The notes below the pieces were generated by a model that was not told the origin of the DNA, did no database searches, and worked only from the letters and a program-made list of their open reading frames with translations. DNA of 64,000 nucleotides. It comes from CAXBCP01 sp963974055 (lineage in GTDB: Bacteria; Pseudomonadota; Alphaproteobacteria; MPNO01; UBA830). Positions 32,534 to 41,325 of the stretch are shown piece by piece. Numbering within the stretch: the stretch's first letter is position 1; each line of letters starts with the position of its first letter. A program made the translations under genes and the position numbers. The stretch spans positions 15,172-79,171 of the forward strand of contig CAXBCP010000023.1 of the NCBI GenBank assembly GCA_963974055.1, written 5' to 3'.

Positions 32534-33570
32534 CAGGGATCGAAGGCCGCAAACGCGAACATATCGACACCGTTCTGAACGAGGACGTTTCGTCGAAGGG
32601 CGTCACGACGGGGTTGGAGGACTATGCGTTCGACCACGTCGCACTGCCCGAGATCGACCTCGACGCGGTGGAGACGGGCTGTACGGTTCTCGGCAGGGAC
32701 CTGTCGGCGCCGTTGCTGATTTCCAGCATGACCGGGGGCACGGCCATCGCTCGCGATATCAACATGCGTCTCGCCGAGGCGGCGCAGTCGCTCGGGATTG
32801 CGATGGGCGTCGGATCGCAACGGGCGGCGATCGAGCAGCCCTGCTTTGCCGATACGTTCGATGTGCGATCGGTCGCCCCCGATATCCTGCTTTTCGCCAA
32901 TCTCGGCGCGGTGCAGCTCAATTACGGCTATTCGGCGGACCAGGCCCGGCAGGCGGTGGACATGATCGGCGCGGATGCGCTGTTTCTTCATCTGAACCCG
33001 CTGCAGGAGGCCGTGCAGGCCGGCGGCGACCGCAACTGGACCGGGCTGTACGCCAAGATCGGCACGCTCGTGGAAACGCTCGGGGTTCCGGTGGTGATCA
33101 AGGAAGTCGGCAACGGCATTTCGGGCGCCGTTGCCCGGCGGCTTGCGGATCTCGGCGTTGCGGGCATCGATGTCGCGGGCGCCGGCGGCACCAGCTGGAG
33201 CGAGGTCGAAGCGTATCGTCAGAAAGACCCGGCGGTCCGCCGCATAGCCCATACCTTTGCCGGGTGGGGAATCCCGACGGCCACGGCGCTGGCGGATGTC
33301 TGCGAGGCCGCGCCCGGTCTGCCGGTTTTCGCGTCCGGCGGCATCCGCTCGGGTATCGATGTCGCCAAGGCGATCCGGCTCGGGGCATCCCTGGTCGGGA
33401 TGGCGGCGCCGGCGCTGGGCTCGGCGACCGAAACGGCCGATATGGTAACGGAAACACTGACGGAAACCGCGGCTGAGCTGCGCATTGCGATGTTTTGTAC
33501 GGGGAGCAGGGATTTGACGGCACTGAAATCGGCGGCAATGCGCCGCGTATCCAGCGGGGACCGCGTGTGA
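32530..33570 (+). CDS. fni: Type 2 isopentenyl-diphosphate delta-isomerase
   Basis: 346 residues. Family signatures: RKREHIDTVL, LISSMTGGT, GVGSQRAAI, VVIKEVGNGIS, GVAGIDVAGAGGTSW and FASGGIRSG (FMN phosphate site). It is FMN- and Mg-dependent and interconverts IPP and DMAPP; it is unrelated to the metal-only type 1 enzyme. It is coupled to the preceding small membrane protein and overlaps the NUDIX start by 4 bp. Confidence 0.93.
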   Translation: MTGIEGRKREHIDTVLNEDVSSKGVTTGLEDYAFDHVALPEIDLDAVETGCTVLGRDLSAPLLISSMTGGTAIARDINMRLAEAAQSLGIAMGVGSQRAAIEQPCFADTFDVRSVAPDILLFANLGAVQLNYGYSADQARQAVDMIGADALFLHLNPLQEAVQAGGDRNWTGLYAKIGTLVETLGVPVVIKEVGNGISGAVARRLADLGVAGIDVAGAGGTSWSEVEAYRQKDPAVRRIAHTFAGWGIPTATALADVCEAAPGLPVFASGGIRSGIDVAKAIRLGASLVGMAAPALGSATETADMVTETLTETAAELRIAMFCTGSRDLTALKSAAMRRVSSGDRV

Positions 33571-34283
33571 GTACGAAAAAGGTATTGCCGCCGCAGCCGG
33601 TTCGCGAGGCGGGGACGAAGGCGGTGCGCCCGTCCGATGCCGCGACGATCATCATCTGGCGCAAGCGGGGGCGGCGGATCGAAGTGCTCATGGGCGAACG
33701 CCACCGGGCGCACAAGTTCCTGCCGCATCGCTACGTGTTTCCCGGCGGCCGCGTCGATGCCGGCGATGCCCGTGTCCGGGTGGGCAGCGAGATGGCGCCC
33801 GCGGTGGCGGCGCAGCTTGCCCGTACGACCCGCAACGGCCGTGCCCGTTCGATCGCCATTGCCGCGATCCGCGAGACGTTCGAAGAGACCGGCCTGATCA
33901 TCGGGGCCGACGATCCGCTGCCGCACCGGCCGCCGCCCAGCGGCTGGGACCGGTTTTTCGGGGCGGGCTACGCCCCGGCACTGGACCGGCTGGATTATAT
34001 CGCGCGCGCGATTACGCCTGTCTTCCGGCCGATGCGCTTCGATGCGCGCTTTTTCATGGTCGAGGCCGGCGGGGTGGTCGGCGACCTGGAGGGCTCGGGC
34101 GAGCTTGAAAACCTGGACTGGATTCCCATACAGGAGACGCAGAATTTCGAACTCGCGCTGGTGACCCGGAACATCCTGAATTACGCGGAAGGTCTGATCA
34201 AAGACCCGCCGGCCCAGACGGCGCGCCGCAAGATTCCCTTTTTCAGGCATTACGGCGGCGGACACCACCTGATCATGCAATAG
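33567..34283 (+). CDS. NUDIX hydrolase
   Basis: 238 residues starting at the GTG that overlaps the fni stop. VFPGGRVDAGDAR opens the Nudix box, and AAIRETFEETGLIIG supplies the REUXEEXGU part after an insertion of about 28 residues. This longer box is typical of NUDIX enzymes related to human NUDT19/NUDT7-type coenzyme A diphosphatases. The substrate is unknown. Confidence 0.8.
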   Translation: MSTKKVLPPQPVREAGTKAVRPSDAATIIIWRKRGRRIEVLMGERHRAHKFLPHRYVFPGGRVDAGDARVRVGSEMAPAVAAQLARTTRNGRARSIAIAAIRETFEETGLIIGADDPLPHRPPPSGWDRFFGAGYAPALDRLDYIARAITPVFRPMRFDARFFMVEAGGVVGDLEGSGELENLDWIPIQETQNFELALVTRNILNYAEGLIKDPPAQTARRKIPFFRHYGGGHHLIMQ

Positions 34284-34305
34284 GCGTGCCCGCGCGGCGG
34301 CGTGC

Positions 34306-35070
34306 CTACATGTTCATGACGTCGGGTTTCTGCCGGGCGAGCTGGCGCAGCAGGTAGGTCCAGCCGCGGCCGAACATCTTGTCGTTGAACAGGTAGCCCT
34401 TGGTCCGCCGGCTTCCTTCGTCCGACGGCGGCGACAGGCGTCCCGCCGCCATGGCCATCAGCTGCATCTCGGCCTCTTTTTCCATCGTATCCGCCAGGAT
34501 CACGGCCGCCGGGATCGATCCGGCGGCGGTTAGCAATCCATGGTTTTTAAGAACCATGCAGGATCTTTCGCCCAGCGCGCGCGCCATGGCGGCGCCGGGT
34601 TCCTTGCCGAGCGCGACGCCGTCGTCTTCATCGAACAGGACGCATTCGTCGTGGAGCCGGGCGCCGCCCTGGGTGATCGTCTGGATGTTTTCGCCGAGGG
34701 CGCTGAGCGCCGTTACATGTTTTGCATGGGTATGAAGGATACAGGTAACGTCGGGCCGGGCGGCGTAGATCTGTGTGTGAATATGCAGTGTCGGATTGAT
34801 ATCGACATCGTCGCCCGACAGCACGTTGAGTTCGAAATCCGATTCATGAATAAGATCCTGCGTGACCTCGCCGAAACCGAAATTCTGGACGTGAAACAGG
34901 AACGTTTCCGCGCCCGGCAGCCGCGCCGTAAGGTGACTGCCCATACCGCTCGGCTGGCCGAGCATGTCGACGACATGAAAGGCGAAAAGAAGTTCCTGGC
35001 GCAGCCGCGCAACGGCGTCGTCGGGATCGACCTGCCGGATTTGCGGCATCCGTACGATCTGTCCGGTCAT
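34306..35070 (-). CDS. Class II aldolase/adducin family protein
   Basis: 254 residues. The metal-binding pair HTHAKH (near 113-118) and the later His in VLKNHGLLTAG-like VLKNHGLLTA (near 178) are the aldolase II zinc ligands. GMGSHLTARLP near 43 is the phosphate/backbone loop. Family members include fuculose-phosphate aldolase, ribulose-5-phosphate epimerase and decarboxylating dehydratases. No sugar kinase or isomerase is adjacent, so the substrate is undefined. Confidence 0.85.
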   Translation of the reverse strand: MTGQIVRMPQIRQVDPDDAVARLRQELLFAFHVVDMLGQPSGMGSHLTARLPGAETFLFHVQNFGFGEVTQDLIHESDFELNVLSGDDVDINPTLHIHTQIYAARPDVTCILHTHAKHVTALSALGENIQTITQGGARLHDECVLFDEDDGVALGKEPGAAMARALGERSCMVLKNHGLLTAAGSIPAAVILADTMEKEAEMQLMAMAAGRLSPPSDEGSRRTKGYLFNDKMFGRGWTYLLRQLARQKPDVMNM

Positions 35071-35093
35071 GGGAAGGGGCCTTTCGGAAAGGG

Positions 35094-35441
35094 TTATTTC
35101 TTGACGAGTTTCAGTTTGCGTTTCAGTACCGACAGGGCGTCGGTCAGGGAAGCGCTGCGTTTCAGTCTTTCGCGGCCGTGAAACACCAGAAATTCGGTTT
35201 TGTCGGACGACGTCTGGCGCTTGATCACGGTGAAGGCCGGCTGGCGGCTGTTATTGCGGTAGATGAGGAAGGCGGCCATCGTGGGATCGTGGCGGATGGC
35301 GTAATCCTTCCACTCGCCGTTCATGACCCGCCGGCTGTAGACGGTGAGAAGCTGATCGAGTTCCCGCTTGTTGAAACATATATCGGGCAGGCCGAGCCGG
35401 GCGGCGCGTTTGTAGTCGGCAAGGCTGACAACGGTTGTCAT
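35094..35441 (-). CDS. DUF2794 family protein
   Basis: 115 residues. VVSLADYKR, FNKRELDQLLTVYSRRVMNGEWKDYAI, and the C-terminal ERLKRSASLTDALSVLKRKLKLV match DUF2794, a small soluble family restricted largely to Alphaproteobacteria. Function is unknown. The start codon lies within a 10-bp inverted repeat whose partner is 30 nt upstream in the leader, which may control translation. Confidence 0.85.
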   Translation of the reverse strand: MTTVVSLADYKRAARLGLPDICFNKRELDQLLTVYSRRVMNGEWKDYAIRHDPTMAAFLIYRNNSRQPAFTVIKRQTSSDKTEFLVFHGRERLKRSASLTDALSVLKRKLKLVKK

Positions 35442-35483
35442 CGTCGCAGGCGGAGCCCTTTATTGTGGCTTTTCGATGACAAC
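35434..35483 (-). promoter_or_regulatory. Leader inverted repeat covering the DUF2794 start
   Basis: GTTGTCATCG (35434-35443) and CGATGACAAC (35474-35483) are perfect 10-bp inverted copies, 30 bp apart. The first includes the complement of the ATG (35439-35441), so the minus-strand mRNA leader can pair with its own start codon. It might also be a DNA operator. Confidence 0.5.
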
Positions 35484-35670
35484 AATTATCCCCATTTCGT
35501 CCGCCGCGTCCAGTCATCTGGACGATCGGTTGCGATTTGGTCCCGCACATCGCGGATTGGTGCCGTTTCGCGCCCTAAATTATTAATACAAAAGCGAAAA
35601 TGGGGGTTTGCTACCATTCCGTCACCCCGGTATCTTACCGGCCATTTTCCTGAAATGTCCGGAGTGCCCC

Positions 35671-36324
35671 GTGGGCGATATATTTCGCGAAGTCGATGAA
35701 GAGCTGAAACAGGACCGCTACGAAAAGCTGTGGCGGCAATACGGCAAGTACGTCATTGCCGGCGCGGTCCTGATCGTGGCCGCGGTGGCGGGCTGGAAGG
35801 CCTGGGAAAGCCACCAGACCAGCCAGCGCCATGCCGAAGGAAAGAAATTCGCCGCCGCCGCCGCGCTGATGCAGGACGGCAAGGCGTCCGAAGCGTCTGC
35901 CGCGTTCTCCCAGCTTGCCGCCGATGCGGGCTCGGGATACGGCGTCCTGGCGCGCTTCTACCAGGCATCGATCGTTGCGAAGGGCGGCGACGCCGCCGGC
36001 GCGATCGGAATTTACGATTCGATCGCCGATGACGGCTCGGTTCCGACCGCCATGCAGGAGCTGGCCACCGTGCTTGGCGCGCTGCAGGCGCTTCGCGTGC
36101 CGTCCATCGACGCGGCGACGATCGAAAAAAAGGTGCAGCCGATGACCGGGGCGGGCAGGGCCTATCGCCATGTCGCGCTGGAGGTCATGGCACTGACGGC
36201 ACAGCGTGCCGGCGATATGGAAAAGGCGCGGACCAGTTACCGCGCCATCGTCGACGACCCGGCATCGCCGCCGGGCATCCGGGCGCGGGCGTCTCAAATG
36301 CTTAACATTCTCGGCGCGTCCTGA
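35671..36324 (+). CDS. YfgM-like TPR protein (BamB partner)
   Basis: 217 residues starting at GTG 35671 with GGAG upstream. A short cytoplasmic segment (DIFREVDEELKQDRYEKLWRQYGKY) is followed by one membrane helix (VIAGAVLIVAAVAGWKAW) and a TPR_21-type periplasmic domain. This is the YfgM layout, an inner-membrane protein linked to the Sec translocon and to BamB. It precedes bamB and der in the same order as in E. coli. Confidence 0.8.
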   Translation: MGDIFREVDEELKQDRYEKLWRQYGKYVIAGAVLIVAAVAGWKAWESHQTSQRHAEGKKFAAAAALMQDGKASEASAAFSQLAADAGSGYGVLARFYQASIVAKGGDAAGAIGIYDSIADDGSVPTAMQELATVLGALQALRVPSIDAATIEKKVQPMTGAGRAYRHVALEVMALTAQRAGDMEKARTSYRAIVDDPASPPGIRARASQMLNILGAS

Positions 36325-36341
36325 GCGGGAGAGAACGGGTA

Positions 36342-37667
36342 ATGTCGGCCTTTCCCTTTGCCCGCATCGTTGCGATCGCGGCCCTGGCGCTTACGCTCGC
36401 GGGCTGCAGCGGCTGGCTCGGCGGATCCGTGAAGAAACCCCTGGAAGGGGAGAGGATCGACGTTCTGCGCGGCGGCAACACGATCGCAGTGGACGAGCGG
36501 ATCAAGGATCTGAAGGTCCTGTTGCCGAAACCCGACGTCAATCTCGACTGGCCCCAGGCCGGGGGGTATCCCAATCACGCCATGCATCATCTGGCGGCGT
36601 CGGGCGCGCTGGCGCGGCAATGGCAGTCGAGCATCGGCGAAGGCTCCGATGACGAGGCGCAACTCCTGGCCCAGCCCGTGATTTCCGGCGGGCGGATTTA
36701 CACCATGGACATCGAGGCGCAGGTCAGCGCGTTCGACGAAAAGTCAGGCTCGCGCCTGTGGCGGGCGGAGCTGTCCGGGGACGACGACGAAGGCATTCTC
36801 GGCGGCGGCGTTGCCGTCGATGGCGGCCGGGTCTATGCGACGACGGGGTTTGCCGACGTCGTGGTGCTCGACGCGAAAACCGGACGCGAGATCTGGCGGA
36901 AAAAGCTGAGCGGGCCGATCCGGGCGGCGCCCACGATCTGGGCCGGCAGGGTCTTCGTGGTGACGGTGGCGAACGAGTTGTTCGCGCTGAGCGCCGATGA
37001 CGGCCGCGAGCTCTGGACCCATGCCGGGCTCAGCGAAGTCGCCGGGCTTGTCGGCGGTTCTGCCCCGGCGGTGGATGGCGGCGTGGTGGTCGTTCCCTAT
37101 TCCTCGGGCGAGGTCGTGGCCCTGCGCGTCGAGAACGGGCGGCAGGTCTGGACCGAGTCCCTGACCGCGATCCGCCGTTCGGATGCCGTGACGGCCATCG
37201 CCCATATCCGCGGCCAGCCCGTGATCGACCGGGGCATCGTGTATATCGTCGGGAACAGCAACCGCACCGTCGCCGTGGACCTGCGGACGGGGACGCGGCT
37301 CTGGGAAGTTCCCATGGGGGGAATGCACGGCGCATGGGTCGCCGGCGACTTTCTCTACGTCGTCACGCGGGATTCGGAACTTGTCTGCCTGACCCGGCGC
37401 GGCGGGCGGGTGCGGTGGGTGACCCAGTTACCGCAGTTCGAGGATCCGGAAGACCGGGAGGGACCGGTTCTGTGGGCCGGTCCGGTGCTGGCGGGCGATC
37501 GTCTTCTGGTGGCGAACAATATCGAGGAAATCTGGTCTGTTTCGCCCTATTCGGGGAAAATTCTCGGGCGTATCGAAATCTCCGGCCCGGTGCTGATTCC
37601 GCCGATCGTCGCGCGGGAAACGGTTTACGTCCTCACGGACGAAGCCGACCTGATCGCATTCCGCTGA
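36342..37667 (+). CDS. bamB: Outer membrane assembly lipoprotein BamB
   Basis: 441 residues. The lipoprotein signal LALTLAGCSGW puts the lipidated Cys near 22. The mature part is a PQQ-type beta-propeller with repeated blades ending in G..LW..., for example DEKSGSRLWRAEL, DAKTGREIWRKKL, SADDGRELWTHAG, VENGRQVWTESL and DLRTGTRLWEVPM. BamB scaffolds the BAM complex that inserts outer-membrane proteins. It lies between the YfgM-like gene and der. Confidence 0.93.
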   Translation: MSAFPFARIVAIAALALTLAGCSGWLGGSVKKPLEGERIDVLRGGNTIAVDERIKDLKVLLPKPDVNLDWPQAGGYPNHAMHHLAASGALARQWQSSIGEGSDDEAQLLAQPVISGGRIYTMDIEAQVSAFDEKSGSRLWRAELSGDDDEGILGGGVAVDGGRVYATTGFADVVVLDAKTGREIWRKKLSGPIRAAPTIWAGRVFVVTVANELFALSADDGRELWTHAGLSEVAGLVGGSAPAVDGGVVVVPYSSGEVVALRVENGRQVWTESLTAIRRSDAVTAIAHIRGQPVIDRGIVYIVGNSNRTVAVDLRTGTRLWEVPMGGMHGAWVAGDFLYVVTRDSELVCLTRRGGRVRWVTQLPQFEDPEDREGPVLWAGPVLAGDRLLVANNIEEIWSVSPYSGKILGRIEISGPVLIPPIVARETVYVLTDEADLIAFR

Positions 37668-37680
37668 TCCGGCGCCCGTC

Positions 37681-39168
37681 ATGAAACCCCACATAGCAAT
37701 CGTCGGCCGTCCGAATGTCGGCAAATCGACCCTGTTCAACCGGCTGATCGGCCGGCGTTCCGCGCTTGTCGACCCGACGCCGGGAGTGACGCGCGACCGC
37801 CGCGAGGGCGACGCCTATCTCGGGCGGCTCCGGTTCACGGCAATCGATACGGCGGGGCTCGAGGATGCGCCGAAATCCGAAATGGAATCCGAAATGCAGG
37901 CGCAGACATTGCGGGCCATCGACGAGGCCGATGCAGCGCTCCTGGTGTTCGATGCGCGGGCCGGCGTTACGCCGCTCGACCGGCATTTCGCCGCCCTGAT
38001 GCGGAAATCGAATTCCCCCGTGATCCTGGTCGCGAACAAGTGCGAGGCGCGGTCCGCCGATGCCGGCCGGCTCGAGGCCTATGAACTGGGCCTCGGCGAA
38101 CCCGTCGCGATTGCCTCCGAGCACGGTATCGGCATGCCCGACCTCGAAGACGCCATCGCCGCCGCGCTTGCTGATTTCGACTGGGATGCGGACGAGCCCG
38201 ATACGGATTTCGGGGAACCGGTCGAAGGCCGCCGGGGCAAAGTCGCGCGTCCGGCAGCGAATAAAGTCGAGGACGATGACGGGGAAATCGGTGACGAAGA
38301 GTTTGCCGAGTATGCGGAAGAAGAGGCCGAGTTCGAGGAATATCACGGGCCTCTCCAGCTCGCGATCGTGGGCCGGCCGAATGTCGGCAAGTCGACGCTG
38401 GTCAACAATCTTCTCGGCGACGAGCGGGTCATCACGGGACCGGAGGCTGGGATCACGCGGGATGCGATCTCCATCGAATGGACATGGCAGGGCACGCCGA
38501 TCAAGCTGATCGATACGGCGGGGATGCGGCGCCGGGCGCGGGTCAACCAGAAGGTCGAAAAGCTTTCGGTCGGCGACACGCTCGAAGCGATCCGGTTTGC
38601 CCATGTGGTCGTGCTTGTCGTGGATGCGACGATGATGCCGGAGAAGCAGGATCTCGTGATCGCGCGCCATATCATCGACGAGGGACGCGGCATTGTGATC
38701 GCGGTGAACAAGTGGGACGTTGTCGAAAACGGTGCCGAAGCCCTGAAACTGATGTTCGACCGGATGGAAATTTCCCTGCCGCAGATTCGCGGGGTGCCGG
38801 TCGTCACGTTGTCGGCGCTGACGTCGCGCGGCATTCACAAGCTGTTGCCGGCGGTACTCGATGTTTACGAGGTATGGAACCGCCGTGTGTCGACGGGGCC
38901 GTTGAACCGGTGGCTGCACGCCACCATCGAACGTCATCCGCCGCCGATCAATCGCGGCCGCCGTATCCGGATACGCTACATCACGCAATCGAAGTCCCGC
39001 CCGCCGACCTTCGCTGTTTTCTGCAGCCAGCCGACAGGCGTTCCGGAATCCTATATCCGTTACCTGACCAACGGGATTCGCGAAATGTTCGAATTCCCGG
39101 GGGTGCCGATCCGGATCAATCTCCGCGGACAGAAGAACCCTTACGCGCCGGGCAGCGACCGCAGCTAG
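37681..39168 (+). CDS. der: Ribosome assembly GTPase Der (EngA)
   Basis: 495 residues with two tandem G domains. G1 loops GRPNVGKSTLFN (near 8) and GRPNVGKSTLVN (near 236); G3 DTAG in both; G4 NKCE in domain 1 (in place of NKxD) and NKWD in domain 2. The KH-like C-terminal domain ends PIRINLRGQKNPY. Between the G domains is an unusually long acidic linker (about residues 170-225, rich in Asp/Glu). Der acts in 50S subunit maturation. Confidence 0.95.
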   Translation: MKPHIAIVGRPNVGKSTLFNRLIGRRSALVDPTPGVTRDRREGDAYLGRLRFTAIDTAGLEDAPKSEMESEMQAQTLRAIDEADAALLVFDARAGVTPLDRHFAALMRKSNSPVILVANKCEARSADAGRLEAYELGLGEPVAIASEHGIGMPDLEDAIAAALADFDWDADEPDTDFGEPVEGRRGKVARPAANKVEDDDGEIGDEEFAEYAEEEAEFEEYHGPLQLAIVGRPNVGKSTLVNNLLGDERVITGPEAGITRDAISIEWTWQGTPIKLIDTAGMRRRARVNQKVEKLSVGDTLEAIRFAHVVVLVVDATMMPEKQDLVIARHIIDEGRGIVIAVNKWDVVENGAEALKLMFDRMEISLPQIRGVPVVTLSALTSRGIHKLLPAVLDVYEVWNRRVSTGPLNRWLHATIERHPPPINRGRRIRIRYITQSKSRPPTFAVFCSQPTGVPESYIRYLTNGIREMFEFPGVPIRINLRGQKNPYAPGSDRS

Positions 39169-39191
39169 CGCATATTCCGCTTACGCGGAAT
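39166..39191. repeat. Dispersed CTAG/ATTCCGC repeat, copy 1
   Basis: Begins at the der stop codon (TAG). Contains the perfect hairpin ATTCCGC (39174-39180), loop TTAC, GCGGAAT (39185-39191). It matches the 5' part of the copies at 57381 and 53333. It lies between convergent der and a lipoprotein gene and may double as a terminator. Confidence 0.6.
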
Positions 39192-39197
39192 GCCGGG

Positions 39198-39899
39198 TTA
39201 TTTCTGCGATGCGTCCGTTTTCTCGGCCGTTTTCTCCGCCGGTTTTTCCGGCAGGCTCGCCTTCCGGTCGATAGCGGCGCGCGCCTCGGCCGTCTTTTCG
39301 GCGGCCTGTCTTGCAAAACGGTCGAACAGCGTGCCGAGGTCCTTCCACAGGGCCTTGCCGGCGTCGGCCTTGTGCGCAAAAACGGCGCGGCGCGCATTCG
39401 TGCTGCGTTCGGACAGGCTGGCTTCTATGGCTGCGCCGTTGAAGGCGAATTCGAGTTCGTCCAGGCTGACAGGACCGATTTTCGTGGTGTTTCGCTTTAC
39501 AGTCAGGTTTGTCAGGGCAATCCGCAGAATGTAGGCATCGGCGTCCGCGTCCGCGCTGCTGCTCCGGGCCGATGCCGCGATATGCTTCTTGAGCGCATCG
39601 GAGAACGCGGCGCGTACTTTCTCGTAGGCGGCGGGGTCGAGGCTATTGAAGTCCGAAGCGGCTGATACCGTAATTTCGGCCGGGGCGAGGATCAGCTGCT
39701 TTACCCGGGCCGGCCGGGTCCCTTCCTTGCGGACAAAGACACCGAAACTGTCGGCGCCGCTCTGGCGTTCGTACCTGTGCAGCGGCCCCAGCCAGTTGGT
39801 CGAAACCCCGAGGACATCGTCGTTTCCGGACGAGCAGGCGGCGCAGGTGATCAGCATCAAAAGGCCGATCGCCGATAGTCTGTATGCCGGACGGTTCAT
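39198..39899 (-). CDS. Putative lipoprotein (DUF3313-like)
   Basis: 233 residues. The signal peptide ends in LMLITCAACSS, a lipobox with Cys near 22. The mature domain (VKQLILAPAEITVSA, DPAAYEKVRAAFSDALKKHI, DAYILRIALTNLTV) resembles DUF3313-type lipoproteins. The C-terminal 45 residues are low-complexity Lys/Glu/Ala (KPAEKTAEKTDASQK), likely extended. Convergent with der. Function unknown. Confidence 0.6.
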   Translation of the reverse strand: MNRPAYRLSAIGLLMLITCAACSSGNDDVLGVSTNWLGPLHRYERQSGADSFGVFVRKEGTRPARVKQLILAPAEITVSAASDFNSLDPAAYEKVRAAFSDALKKHIAASARSSSADADADAYILRIALTNLTVKRNTTKIGPVSLDELEFAFNGAAIEASLSERSTNARRAVFAHKADAGKALWKDLGTLFDRFARQAAEKTAEARAAIDRKASLPEKPAEKTAEKTDASQK

Positions 39900-40083
39900 G
39901 TCTGCAATCTATGAGCCTTATGCCCCCCGCACAAGAATCGGGAGCCGGGCAAGATGGATGTGTCAGCCCTTTATTTGTCATATTACTGTCATAAATAATT
40001 CATTTAGTCCCCTGAAATATAAAGAGAAAATAATCATTCGGGCCGTATTCTCGGCCGGTACCAGAAAGCTTCGGGGAAAATTG

Positions 40084-41310
40084 GTGGACGGTAATTTCGA
40101 AAGCGCCGCGGACGGCGTCGGGCGACTGGTGAATCGTGTCGCTCCGATTGCACCGACGGATTATTGCGGCGACGTGCATCACAGGTTTCTGGCGGACCCT
40201 GATTTGCTGGCGCTTGCGGTCGTGGACGATCAGAACGTTCCCGTCGGACTGGTAAACCGTCAGGAACTCCAGGTCAGGCTTGCGGACCGTTTCGGCTGGG
40301 CATTGTACGAACGCAAGCCGGTCTCCGTTGTGATGGAAGAGGAGCCGTTTTCCGTGGACGCGTCGATTGCGTTCGACCCGCTCAGCCGGCTGATTATCAG
40401 CCAGCGGCCATCGGCGTTGATGTCGGGATTTATCGTTACGGAGAACGGCAGGTATGCAGGGCTGGGGACGGCGCTGGCCGTGTTGCAGATGGCGGCCGAC
40501 CGGTCTGCTGCCCGCGCCCGAGAGCTTGAACGCGCTCATTCCCGGGCGGAGGAAGCCAACCGGGCGAAATCCCTGTTCCTCGCGAATATGAGCCACGAAT
40601 TGCGGACCCCGCTGAATGCCATTATCGGGTTTTCGGATCTTATGAAAAACCGGATATTCGGACAGCTGGGCAGCGACCAATACGACCAGTACGCACAGGA
40701 TATCAACACCAGCGGGCATCATTTGCTGGAACTGATCGACGGCATTCTCGATCTGTCGAAGGTCGAAGCGGGCAAGCTCGATCCTGTCTTCGAGCCGGTG
40801 GACGTGGGGGAACTGCTTGGTGAGTGCCTCCGGTATTTTACCGTTGCCGGCGCCGAGGCCGGGGTATCCCTGGAAATCGATATTCCGGAACTGCCGGTAT
40901 GTATCACCGCAGACAGGCGAATGCTGCGTCAGGTGCTGCTGAACCTGATCTCGAACGCCCTTAAATTCACCGAGGCGGGGGGGCAGGTGACCGTCTCCGT
41001 CATGGTCCGTGACGGCGCGGCCGTCATCCGCGTGAACGATACGGGAATCGGTATCGCACCCGAGGATATGTCCAAGGTGATGGAGCCCTTCGGACAGGTA
41101 GAGGGAGGCCTGAACCGTCGGTTCGATGGCACCGGGCTGGGATTGCCGCTGTCGGAAGCACTGGTAACGGTCCTGGAGGGAAGCCTGTCGATCGAGAGCA
41201 CGGTCGGGGTCGGCACGGCCGTGACAATCTCGCTGCCGCGACAGGTGACCCGGGGCAGAACGGCTTCCCTGTCGACAGAACGCGGGCGTTCAACCGGCAC
41301 GCACAGCTAG
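40084..41310 (+). CDS. Soluble sensor histidine kinase with CBS-like input
   Basis: 408 residues if the GTG at 40084 is the start (TTG at 40081 is the alternative; GGGGAAAA upstream). Residues 30-130 look like a CBS pair of the kind found with GGDEF/EAL proteins (AVVDDQNVPVGLVNR...PVSVVMEEEPFSVDAS...GFIVTENGRYAGLGT). A coiled coil (140-160) joins it to the HisKA H-box FLANMSHELRTPLN (His near 171), then the ATPase N, G1 and G2 boxes (LLNLISNALKF, VNDTGIGIA, FDGTGLGLPLS). No membrane helix is present, so it senses a cytoplasmic signal. No response regulator is adjacent. Confidence 0.85.
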   Translation: MDGNFESAADGVGRLVNRVAPIAPTDYCGDVHHRFLADPDLLALAVVDDQNVPVGLVNRQELQVRLADRFGWALYERKPVSVVMEEEPFSVDASIAFDPLSRLIISQRPSALMSGFIVTENGRYAGLGTALAVLQMAADRSAARARELERAHSRAEEANRAKSLFLANMSHELRTPLNAIIGFSDLMKNRIFGQLGSDQYDQYAQDINTSGHHLLELIDGILDLSKVEAGKLDPVFEPVDVGELLGECLRYFTVAGAEAGVSLEIDIPELPVCITADRRMLRQVLLNLISNALKFTEAGGQVTVSVMVRDGAAVIRVNDTGIGIAPEDMSKVMEPFGQVEGGLNRRFDGTGLGLPLSEALVTVLEGSLSIESTVGVGTAVTISLPRQVTRGRTASLSTERGRSTGTHS

Positions 41311-41322
41311 AGCGTTCGCCCG
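41307..41322. repeat. Dispersed CTAG repeat, partial copy 4
   Basis: CTAGAGCGTTCGCCC starts at the histidine kinase stop codon and resembles the terminal CTAGA(A/G)CGTTxxC segment seen, inverted, in the copies at 53333-53429. Only one end is present. Confidence 0.35.
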
Positions 41323-41325
41323 GCG

